Shown here piece after piece: positions 1-8,106 of a DNA stretch of 14,318 bases. Origin of the DNA: Chlamydiae bacterium RIFCSPHIGHO2_12_FULL_27_8 (lineage in GTDB: Bacteria; Chlamydiota; Chlamydiia; Chlamydiales; SM23-39); NCBI GenBank assembly GCA_001796155.1, contig MGLU01000070.1:18205-32522 (forward strand), written 5' to 3'. The notes under the pieces were generated by a model that was given only the letters and a program-made list of their open reading frames with translations, was not told the origin of the DNA and did not search any database. The first letter of the stretch is position 1. The number at the start of each line of letters is the position of its first letter. Made by a program: the position numbers and the translations under genes.

Positions 1-1
1 A

Positions 2-769
2 GAAGTAAAAATTGTCGAAAAAAATGGATATAAGGAAATTACTTTACTAGGTCAAAATGTTAATTCATATGGAAATGACTTTAAAGATAAAACTACTAGC
101 TTTCCGGATCTTCTATATAATTTAAATAAAATAGACGGTATAGAAAGAATACGATTTATGACCTCTCATCCAAAAGATATAAGTATAGATTTAATGCATG
201 CGATTAGAGATTTAGAAAAAATATGTGAATTTGTACATTTTCCGATTCAATCAGGATCTAATAGAATTTTAAAAAAAATGCAGAGAAGTTACTTAAAAGA
301 AGAATATTTGGAAAAAGTATTTAAATTAAAAGAAATTGTTCCAAAAGCCACTATAGGCACTGATATTATTGTAGGGTTTCCAACTGAAACTGAAGAAGAA
401 TTTTTAGAAACACATGATGTTTTTAAATTAGTCAATTATGACACTGCTTTCATATTCGCTTACTCTCCACGAGAAAAAACTCCTGCCATAAAATGGGATG
501 ATGACATTAATAAAGATTTAAAACTGGAAAGACTTCAAAAATTATTAAATTTGTATAAAAGTCTATTAAAAGAAAAATATCAAACATTGATAAATTCTTT
601 TACTGAAGTTCTAGTAGAAAGTTTTAATGCAGAGCAAAGAATATTAAAAGGAAGAAACAGAAGATTTGAGAAAGTTATATTTAAAGGTGACATTTCTTTA
701 GTAAATACTCTTCAAAATGTGAAAATTATTGGTTTTAAACATCAAACATTAATCGGAGAGAAAATTTAA
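2..769 (+). CDS. miaB: tRNA-2-methylthio-N6-dimethylallyladenosine synthase MiaB, 5'-truncated by window edge
   Basis: This is the C-terminal 255 codons of a radical-SAM methylthiotransferase that adds a methylthio group to i6A37 of tRNAs reading UNN codons. The open frame runs in from the window edge without a start. The early residues read EITLLGQNVNSYG, a signature of MiaB rather than of MtaB or RimO. RFMTSHPKD, FPIQSGSNRILKKMQR, TIGTDIIVGFPTETEEEF and FAYSPREKTPA follow, all typical of the radical-SAM barrel. The last ~65 residues form a TRAM domain (GRNRRFEKVIFKG...IGFKHQTLIGE). The N-terminal MTTase domain and the CxxxCxxC cluster motif lie upstream of the window. An ATG at 158 is internal and is not the start. 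The stop TAA (767-769) lies inside a 9-bp repeat that recurs at 1062. The other member of the family in this window is mtaB. Confidence 0.95.
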   Translation, partial: EVKIVEKNGYKEITLLGQNVNSYGNDFKDKTTSFPDLLYNLNKIDGIERIRFMTSHPKDISIDLMHAIRDLEKICEFVHFPIQSGSNRILKKMQRSYLKEEYLEKVFKLKEIVPKATIGTDIIVGFPTETEEEFLETHDVFKLVNYDTAFIFAYSPREKTPAIKWDDDINKDLKLERLQKLLNLYKSLLKEKYQTLINSFTEVLVESFNAEQRILKGRNRRFEKVIFKGDISLVNTLQNVKIIGFKHQTLIGEKI

Positions 770-773
770 TAGT

Positions 774-1061
774 CAATCACCCCTGCCTGAAGGCAGAGGC
801 TTGTAAGGTGACTTACAACGAGGTGGGCACAAAAGTGCTTTGCAAGGGTTGATTAGGGGGCAAAAAGGAAACTTTATGCAGAAGTTAGTTGGAAGAGATA
901 CATACACACCATGGGATACTCCACTAGTCCCATGCAACTGTGATCTGCCATTAAACAGAGAGGAAACTTTCAGTGTGTCAGATTTAAAAACTCCTTCTAA
1001 CAACCCCGAAGTGGATTACTCTAGCCTGCGGAGGCTTTAAAAGCATTAAAGCCGGCATTTT
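774..1061 (+). ncRNA. Structured RNA resembling HEARO / IscB omegaRNA, with no IscB gene next to it
   Basis: A GC-richer island (about 45% over 781-1060, against a much lower level around it) can be folded on the plus strand into a compact structure. The helices are 781-787/792-799 (one bulge); 801-807/812-818, closed by a GUGA loop; 825-830/835-840 with an AAAA loop; 860-867/872-879 with a GAAA loop and one mismatch; 888-895/994-1001 (8 bp, one G-U) as a multibranch closing stem; 910-916/928-934; 943-947/979-983; 958-962/967-971 with a GAAA loop; and 1023-1027/1032-1036. GGGTTG 846-851 can pair with CAACCC 1001-1006, a pseudoknot across the whole molecule. The layout and single-stranded blocks such as ACAACGAGG and TGCAAGGGTT recall HEARO RNAs, which guide IscB nucleases. 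That family assignment is from memory, not from an alignment. In such systems the guide is 5' of the scaffold, here the end of miaB. Reading frames on both strands lack protein-like content. Another large structured RNA is possible. Confidence 0.5.
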
Positions 1062-1066
1062 TTTAA
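1033..1066 (+). terminator. Intrinsic terminator ending the structured RNA
   Basis: GGCTTTAA (1033-1040) and TTAAAGCC (1046-1053) form a perfect 8-bp stem with a 5-nt loop, followed by GGCA and a run of seven T. It overlaps the last hairpin of the structured RNA (1023-1036), so the two are alternative folds. It would end both the RNA and any read-through from miaB. Confidence 0.7.
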
Positions 1067-1068
1067 TA

Positions 1069-1111
1069 GTGGCACTTCATCCCATTCCTAAAGAAATGGG
1101 TTTCTTGCCAC
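1069..1111. repeat. Nested hairpin, possible right end of an IS200/IS605-like element
   Basis: GTGGCA (1069-1074) pairs with TGCCAC (1106-1111) and encloses CCCATT (1081-1086) pairing with AATGGG (1095-1100) around an 8-nt loop. Subterminal hairpins of this kind are what IS200/IS605-group single-strand transposases recognise. Together with the preceding omegaRNA-like region, this could be a decayed non-autonomous element covering about 774-1111. No transposase or nuclease gene remains. There is no T-run after it, so it is not an ordinary terminator. Confidence 0.4.
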
Positions 1112-1127
1112 AAAATAATAAAAACAT

Positions 1128-1156
1128 TTGACTTTAATTCTCATTTTCAATTTTAT
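1128..1156 (+). promoter_or_regulatory. Probable sigma70-type promoter of the U-box gene
   Basis: TTGACT (1128-1133) is a good -35 box, followed after 17 bp by TTTTAT (1151-1156) as a weak -10. It lies just ahead of the ATG at 1179. This reading makes the TTG at 1128 part of the promoter rather than a start codon. Confidence 0.45.
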
Positions 1157-1178
1157 ATCTTTTCAAAAAGAGTACAAA

Positions 1179-2048
1179 ATGAGCATAGAATTACAAAACC
1201 TTAATATTCCTCAAGATTTTATTTGTCCAATATCCTCAGATCTAATGGTTGATCCTATTATCACAAATTGCAGACATAATTTTGAAAGACTTCATTTTTT
1301 AAGATGGATTACTGAATCTGTAACAAGAGAGGTAACATGTCCTTTATGTAGAACCAAAATAACTTCTTATGGCACTGATGAAAATTTACAAGAAAGAATT
1401 CAAGATGAATTCCTCAAAGTTAATCGTGCAAATATACTATACTTTCAAAATTTAAGATCTCAAATATATCCAGATTTACATGTGGATGCTGAAATTGAAA
1501 TAAACGAAATTTTACAAGAAGAAGCCGGACAAAACTGGAACGGAATTATTAATGGAATGACAAGCTGTGTTTCAAGTATCGCCGCTTCAGTACATAATTC
1601 ACTTATAAGGCTTAGAACTTTTGCAGCTAGATCAATTATTAACCTTTTATCTCATCCTCAAAGAGCTGCAACAGAAATAAGATCTAATGATGAAATTAGA
1701 TATCAACGAATCCTCTATATGCTAGATAATAACATGGTTGAAAATGCAATCGCAGAAAAAAATCTCATAGAAAATACTAATTATAAATTAGTAACATCTA
1801 GATTAATTTTTGAATATTCTATATCTAGAAATATTATTGCAACCGCAGAAAGAATGCTTGAAGAATTTACAAATGAAAATGAAAAATTATTCAAAACAAG
1901 ACTTGTAGCAAAAAAATATTTAGAAAATTTTCAATTTAAACAAACTTTTAAATTTTTACATAAATTACCCAGAGGTTCTAGAGTGGAATTTATTTTGCTT
2001 TTCCCAAGTTTTTATTTAGAATATTTATTTAGCAAAATATTTAGATAA
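1179..2048 (+). CDS. U-box domain protein, candidate secreted E3 ubiquitin ligase
   Basis: A 289-residue protein beginning with a U-box at about residues 8-80: IPQDFICPISSDLMVDPIIT, then CRHNFERLHFLRWI, CPLCRTKI and LQERIQDEF. U-boxes bind E2 enzymes and confer ubiquitin-ligase activity. Bacteria lack the ubiquitin pathway, so a bacterial copy would be expected to act in the eukaryotic host. Cys16, Cys31, His33, Cys54 and Cys57 are present, more than most U-boxes carry but fewer than the eight ligands of a RING finger. The rest (about 85-289) looks helical and charged, and I do not recognise it; it may bind targets. I see no signal peptide, so a dedicated secretion system would be needed. The ATG at 1179 is chosen over an in-frame TTG at 1128 because the U-box follows directly and the TTG fits a -35 box. 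The Shine-Dalgarno (GAG at 1170-1172) is weak. The gene converges with ligA, leaving only 3 bp between stops. Confidence 0.85.
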   Translation: MSIELQNLNIPQDFICPISSDLMVDPIITNCRHNFERLHFLRWITESVTREVTCPLCRTKITSYGTDENLQERIQDEFLKVNRANILYFQNLRSQIYPDLHVDAEIEINEILQEEAGQNWNGIINGMTSCVSSIAASVHNSLIRLRTFAARSIINLLSHPQRAATEIRSNDEIRYQRILYMLDNNMVENAIAEKNLIENTNYKLVTSRLIFEYSISRNIIATAERMLEEFTNENEKLFKTRLVAKKYLENFQFKQTFKFLHKLPRGSRVEFILLFPSFYLEYLFSKIFR

Positions 2049-2051
2049 ATT

Positions 2052-4061
<2,010 letters not shown>

Positions 4062-4127
4062 TTAGACCTTTTTAAAAAAGATATATATTTTTATTATCTA
4101 TTTTTTTTTGAATGTTGCCATATTTTT

Positions 4128-5180
4128 TTAATTAAAAAATTTATCAAAAAAATAAATTTTTGATTTTAGAAATAAAATTTCCTCTTGATTCTCAAAAATT
4201 TTACCTTTAGATTTTTTAGAATCTTTTAATCTATATTTTTTAATGTTTTTTTGAAATTTAATTTTTAGAGAAATATCTTTGTTTGGAATAAAGATGAGTT
4301 TAAATATTACCTTTTTACTCCACTGAATATGAAATGTACCATATCTTGAAATGATATTAATAAATCTTCCAAAAGCAAAACATTTTAAAAGATTTGGTAA
4401 AATATAAATTTCAAGTTCATTTTCAATGAAAAATAAATTTCTAATAATTGAAAAATATTTTTTTAAAATAAAAAATGGGGTTTTTCTAAAAAATTCTTCT
4501 TCTGAAGGTAAAATATTTTGATATTCCAAATCTTTCACTCTTGGAATTAATAAATCATAAAAAAAAGCTTTATAAATATTTTCAAGGTCTGAAATATTTC
4601 CTTTTTTATTTAAAAATTTATCAGCTATTTGACCTAAATATCTTGAAGATAAATCTAGCTCTTCTTCTTTAAAAGCTTGAGAATTCAAATAAATAAATGG
4701 CAAAATTTCAAAAATATTTTTCCTTATTAAAATATTTTCCAATATTGGTTCTTTATGAACCCCAAAATGTAAAATTTCTTTAAAATTTTGATTTTCAAAA
4801 ACATCTATAGGCAATAATATTTGTAAATTTTTTTCAGCTTTGTATTTTTTTTGAAAATCAATTTCCAGATTATTAACTGTAGACCTTTCAACTAATAAAT
4901 ATATTTTGCCTTCAATTTTTTTAATGAAATAACTAAAGTAAAATTTCTCCAAATTAAAAAAAACTTTAATTTTTTCATTTTTGATATCATTTTCTATAGT
5001 AAAATTTTGGCATGGTCCTTCAAAATTTATAGAAATTTCAAAAGTTTCATTATTTTTTATATTTGAAAACTTCAAAAGACCGGGGTGAATTTTCACTATC
5101 CAATTAGAATTAAATAATAAAAAACTTTTATCATTGCTATGAGATAAAATTTTGAAATTTTCAGTAACTTTTATTTGCAA
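4128..5180 (-). CDS. Unknown 350-residue protein starting at TTG, without internal methionine
   Basis: I do not recognise this protein. It overlaps the end of mtaB by 10 bp. No ATG occurs in frame: apart from the initiator, the 350 residues hold no methionine, so it must start at a non-ATG codon. The TTG at 5180-5178 is preceded by a strong Shine-Dalgarno (AGGTGA, about 4 bases upstream), which supports this start. The N-terminal half looks beta-rich (alternating short strands up to about residue 130). The middle, with LHFGVHKEPILENILIRKNIFEILPFIYLNSQ (about 156-187), looks like a conserved core, and the C-terminal third is lysine-rich. There is no signal peptide or clear membrane segment. 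Its place between mtaB and ligA with overlap suggests co-translation with mtaB. That it is a real gene is well supported by length, overlap and ribosome site; its function is open. Confidence 0.8.
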   Translation of the reverse strand: MQIKVTENFKILSHSNDKSFLLFNSNWIVKIHPGLLKFSNIKNNETFEISINFEGPCQNFTIENDIKNEKIKVFFNLEKFYFSYFIKKIEGKIYLLVERSTVNNLEIDFQKKYKAEKNLQILLPIDVFENQNFKEILHFGVHKEPILENILIRKNIFEILPFIYLNSQAFKEEELDLSSRYLGQIADKFLNKKGNISDLENIYKAFFYDLLIPRVKDLEYQNILPSEEEFFRKTPFFILKKYFSIIRNLFFIENELEIYILPNLLKCFAFGRFINIISRYGTFHIQWSKKVIFKLIFIPNKDISLKIKFQKNIKKYRLKDSKKSKGKIFENQEEILFLKSKIYFFDKFFN

Positions 5181-6397
5181 ATTTCACCTATAAAATATGA
5201 ACCCTTATTTTCTTTTAAAAAAACTTTAACAATATTGTTTAAATTTTTTTTATTAGTTGATTTTACCTTAACTAAAATATTATTTTCTATATGTCCCATT
5301 AAATAGCCATCTTTATAATTTTCAAATAAAACATTCATTTCTTTATTTATAAAAAAATCTAAAGCAATTTGCATATTCCTATCAGCAATTTCAATTAATT
5401 TATTTTTTCTTTCAAAAATTGTTTTATCATTAATTTGATCTTTTAATTTTGATGCCAAAGTATTTGGTCTATTACTATATGGGAAAATATGAGCTTTAAT
5501 GAATTTTACATTTTCAACTATTTCTATAGACTTTTTAAAATCTTCGTCACTTTCAGATGGGAACCCAACAATGATATCACTACTAAATGTAAAATTTTCA
5601 TTAACCTCTTTTAATTTTAATACTTTTTCCAAAAAAAATTTAGTATCATATTTTCTATTCATTTCTTTTAAAATTTTATCAGACCCTGATTGTAATACAA
5701 GATGCATAGAAGGCATCATTTTTTCTACATTTCTGTAGATTTCTATTAGGTCATTATCAATATGATGCGGATCGATTGAGGAAAGTCTGATTCTTTCAAT
5801 ACCGCTAATACCTGCAATTTCATATAAAAGTTCTGATAAAGATATATCAGACTTAAAATCTCCAATATTTATGGCAGTTAAAATAATTTCTTTAAACCCA
5901 TTATCTCTAATCCCTTTTATCTCATCTATAATATCTGTTGAATCTCTTGATCTGGATCTCCCTCTTGTAAAAGGGATTATGCAGTATGAACAAAATGAAT
6001 TGCACCCATCTTGAATTTTAATAAATGCTCTTGTCCTATTATCAAAATTTTTAATTTTAAAATCCGGAACCTTTTTATCAGGAAAGATATTTTTTATAAG
6101 ATCTTGTTTTTCAAGATTAGAAATAAAATGTATTCCGGGTAAAATCTTTGAAAGATTGTCCTTACTTACACATCCGGTCAAATAAATTTTTGCTTTCGAA
6201 TGCTTTTCTTTTAGCTGTTTTATAAAATTGAATGTAGTTTTATCAGCATTTTTCGTAACTGAACATGCATTAATTATACATAAATCCAAATCATTATTTG
6301 AAACTGTAAGCCCTAATTCTTTTAATTGATCTGAATATGCTTGAGCCTCATATTGATTTGCTCTGCAGCCTATTGTTACAATTTTGAATTTTTTCAT
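5171..6397 (-). CDS. mtaB: tRNA t6A37 methylthiotransferase MtaB
   Basis: A radical-SAM methylthiotransferase of 408 residues expected to convert t6A37 to ms2t6A37 in tRNAs reading ANN codons. The N-terminal MTTase domain has the three ligand cysteines Cys11 (TIGCRANQYEAQ), Cys45 (INACSVT) and Cys76 (YLTGCVSK). The radical-SAM cluster is DGCNSFCSYC with Cys132, Cys136 and Cys139 (CX3CX2C), followed by IIPFTRGRSRSR. LQSGSDKILKEMNRKYD and FSSDIIVGFPSESDEDF mark the barrel, and a short TRAM-like domain ends the protein. The GCRANQYEAQ start and the PFTRGRSRSR stretch favour MtaB over MiaB and RimO. The ATG at 6397 has no clear Shine-Dalgarno. It is first in a minus-strand run mtaB - unknown - ligA and diverges from marC. 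Confidence 0.93.
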   Translation of the reverse strand: MKKFKIVTIGCRANQYEAQAYSDQLKELGLTVSNNDLDLCIINACSVTKNADKTTFNFIKQLKEKHSKAKIYLTGCVSKDNLSKILPGIHFISNLEKQDLIKNIFPDKKVPDFKIKNFDNRTRAFIKIQDGCNSFCSYCIIPFTRGRSRSRDSTDIIDEIKGIRDNGFKEIILTAINIGDFKSDISLSELLYEIAGISGIERIRLSSIDPHHIDNDLIEIYRNVEKMMPSMHLVLQSGSDKILKEMNRKYDTKFFLEKVLKLKEVNENFTFSSDIIVGFPSESDEDFKKSIEIVENVKFIKAHIFPYSNRPNTLASKLKDQINDKTIFERKNKLIEIADRNMQIALDFFINKEMNVLFENYKDGYLMGHIENNILVKVKSTNKKNLNNIVKVFLKENKGSYFIGEICK

Positions 6398-6512
6398 AAA
6401 AATATTTTTAAAAATGTTTAATTTAACAATTTTACCAAAATTTAATAAAAACTACATGGAAAAAAATATTTAAAGGTATTAATATATAAGTTTATGAATT
6501 TTAAGGAAATTT

Positions 6513-7133
6513 ATGACTAATAATAATTTTGGATTGATAGAAGCTTCCGTTTCAATATTTTTTGTATTTAACGCTCTTGGAATGGTCCCTGCATTTGTTT
6601 CATTATTAGCCAGATATTCCCATAAAAGACAGATTCAAATAATAGTTAGAGAGCTTTTAATTGCACTCTTTGCTCTTCTTGCATTTACATTTTTTGGAAA
6701 TAAAATTTTAAAATACCTGTCAATTTCCACTTCATCTATAGGTATTGCCGGGGGTATTTTACTATTTATCATCGCACTTAATTTGATATTTCCAAAGAAT
6801 GATTTACCAAAAAAATCTGATATTCCGGCCAACGAACCATTTATTATCCCGTTAGCAATTCCGGGATTAGCAGGTCCGGGCACAATTACAGCATTGATGG
6901 TCATTTCAGCAGAAGCAGGCCCATTAAATGCTTCACTTGCATTTATTTTAGCTTGGATCCCCTCTTTTTTGATTATTTTAGCATGTTCTTACATCAAAAA
7001 AATACTTGGAGAAAAAGGGCTTATAGCTGTAGAAAGACTTGGTGGGATGATTTTGGCTTTAATAGGTATAGAAACTTTTACAAATGGTGTTATAAATACT
7101 ATAAAAGTTAATTTTCCTACTTTAGGTTTGTAA
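6513..7133 (+). CDS. MarC family integral membrane protein
   Basis: A 206-residue inner-membrane protein of the MarC/YhgN (NAAT) family, whose transport role is poorly defined; the original link of E. coli MarC to antibiotic resistance was not upheld. Six hydrophobic segments lie at about residues 9-31, 45-63, 72-94, 113-133, 141-163 and 174-195. The family hallmark PLAIPGLAGPGTIT is at 113-126, and the closing ERLGGMILALIGIETFTNGV at 174-193 is also typical. The length is normal. The ATG is preceded by AAGGAA about 5 bases upstream. It stands alone between the divergent mtaB and the promoter of the next pair. Confidence 0.93.
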   Translation: MTNNNFGLIEASVSIFFVFNALGMVPAFVSLLARYSHKRQIQIIVRELLIALFALLAFTFFGNKILKYLSISTSSIGIAGGILLFIIALNLIFPKNDLPKKSDIPANEPFIIPLAIPGLAGPGTITALMVISAEAGPLNASLAFILAWIPSFLIILACSYIKKILGEKGLIAVERLGGMILALIGIETFTNGVINTIKVNFPTLGL

Positions 7134-7140
7134 TTAATTT

Positions 7141-7162
7141 TTTATAATATGTTTATTATAAA
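7141..7162. repeat. AT-only inverted repeat downstream of marC
   Basis: TTTATAATA (7141-7149) and TATTATAAA (7154-7162) form a perfect 9-bp inverted repeat with a 4-nt gap, 8 bp after the marC stop. It has no G or C in the stem and no T-run after it, so it is at best a weak transcript end or RNA-stabilising hairpin. Confidence 0.4.
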
Positions 7163-7184
7163 TAAATTAAATTAATTATTAATA

Positions 7185-7213
7185 TTGTCGTTAATATGTA
7201 GTTAGTATATAAT
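7185..7213 (+). promoter_or_regulatory. Sigma70-type promoter for the two small membrane protein genes
   Basis: TTGTCG (7185-7190) is followed after exactly 17 bp by a perfect TATAAT (7208-7213). Transcription would start near 7220, leaving a short leader with a GAGGAG ribosome site ahead of the ATG at 7242. Both the elements and the spacing are good. Confidence 0.7.
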
Positions 7214-7241
7214 TTCGCTAAAAAAATAAAGAGGAGATTAT

Positions 7242-7655
7242 ATGACATTATTATTATTATCAGCCGGTTTATACGTTGCACCTAGAGCTATAGATCAACT
7301 TTTATCAGAAAAACAAACAGATCAGAGAATAAGTAACTTCAAAAAGAAAATTTTAGAGTTTAAAGATGCTGCTAAAACTAAGCTAGGCGAGAGAAATTGG
7401 GCAATATTAACAAATGTTTCAAAATTTGCTTTTATTGTGCCGGCAATTCTTATAATAACCCCACTGATCGCAACATTAATCGCAAATATAACAAAACTTG
7501 CTCTTTTAGTAATATTTGCCGATTTTTTCAAAAAATATAGTGATAAAACAATAAACGATAATTTTACATTTCCAAAATTAAGTGATCAGGTAAATGCCTA
7601 TTTCAAAGATTGTTTTAAATTGTTTCAAAACTATTTACCACAATCAGGATCATAA
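7242..7655 (+). CDS. Small membrane protein of unknown function with a bilobed hydrophobic region
   Basis: I do not recognise this 137-residue protein. It has a clear promoter and the strongest ribosome site in the window (GAGGAG about 6 bases before the ATG), so it is probably well expressed. A short hydrophobic start (MTLLLLSAGLYV) is followed by a lysine-rich amphipathic stretch (about 23-50). A two-part hydrophobic region (about 62-81 and 84-94, broken by ANITK) comes next, then a polar tail. Two close membrane spans between polar ends resemble the bilobed domain of chlamydial inclusion-membrane (Inc) proteins, but that is analogy of shape only. The next gene starts 1 base after its stop and has the same architecture, so the two products may work together. 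Confidence 0.8.
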   Translation: MTLLLLSAGLYVAPRAIDQLLSEKQTDQRISNFKKKILEFKDAAKTKLGERNWAILTNVSKFAFIVPAILIITPLIATLIANITKLALLVIFADFFKKYSDKTINDNFTFPKLSDQVNAYFKDCFKLFQNYLPQSGS

Positions 7656-7656
7656 C

Positions 7657-8082
7657 ATGAGCATAAATAATAATTTAATATTTCCTCTTGAGATGGAACA
7701 AGTATTTGTCTGCAAAACACTATTTGGATATACAGTTTCAAATGAGGAAAAAATACCATTATTAAAGGTGTATTCTGTCGGCGTAAAAGTTATTGCAAGT
7801 CTTGGTATTGCTTTGGGAGCTATAAATATTATCCTTTGTTCTCCTGTAAATTTACCTTTAGTATTAGTTTTTTCGTTAATTAAATTTGCTATAAGTTACG
7901 ATCTATTTGTCTATTCATTAAACATTGATAAAACCATTGATGCTTTACAAGAAGATATAATTAGTTGTGTGCTAGCAATAGGCGAACTTATGATCGACAA
8001 ACTGCGAGGACGAAATCATGAATTTTTAAACAATACTATCATTTTTAAAAATATTGATAAGCTTGTTCAAAAATATCTTTAA
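7657..8082 (+). CDS. Second small bilobed membrane protein of unknown function
   Basis: A 141-residue protein I do not recognise. The ATG at 7657 lies one base after the preceding stop (TAA, c, ATG), the usual arrangement for translational coupling. An upstream in-frame ATG at 7594 would overlap the previous gene by 62 bases and is less likely. Two long hydrophobic segments (about 38-60 and 65-88) are joined by the short turn CSPVNLP, a tight transmembrane hairpin with both polar ends on the same side. The C-terminal half is polar and helical (DKTIDALQEDIISCVLAIGELMIDKLRGR). It is co-transcribed with 7242-7655 from the promoter at 7185. The convergent hflX gene ends 24 bp downstream. Confidence 0.78.
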   Translation: MSINNNLIFPLEMEQVFVCKTLFGYTVSNEEKIPLLKVYSVGVKVIASLGIALGAINIILCSPVNLPLVLVFSLIKFAISYDLFVYSLNIDKTIDALQEDIISCVLAIGELMIDKLRGRNHEFLNNTIIFKNIDKLVQKYL

Positions 8083-8106
8083 ACGTCTATTTAGCAATCG
8101 AGCGAT

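Larger units (their letters stand above)
765..1070. repeat. 9-bp direct repeat TTTAATAGT bracketing the RNA island
   Basis: TTTAATAGT occurs at 765-773, overlapping the miaB stop codon, and again at 1062-1070, immediately after the terminator T-run. The feature spans both copies and the island between them. The GC-rich island lies exactly between them, which would fit a target duplication or recombination scar. AT-rich 9-mers also recur by chance, so this is suggestive only. Confidence 0.45.

Noticed and set aside
773..1040. Reading frames on both strands (minus 773-1003, plus 840-1040) in the GC-rich island
   Set aside because: The translations are not protein-like and the DNA folds into many hairpins ending in a terminator, so an RNA explains the region better.
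770..1066. RNase P RNA, tmRNA or 6S RNA as identity of the structured RNA
   Set aside because: The hallmark segments of RNase P RNA (GAGGAAAGTCC, ACAGAA) and the tRNA-like ends of tmRNA are missing, and there is no long central bubble as in 6S RNA.
1128..1178. TTG start extending the U-box protein by 17 residues
   Set aside because: The TTG fits a -35 box with a -10 17 bp downstream, and the U-box begins shortly after the ATG at 1179.
7594..7656. Earlier ATG for the second small membrane protein
   Set aside because: It would overlap the previous gene by 62 bases; the ATG one base after the stop is the usual coupled arrangement.
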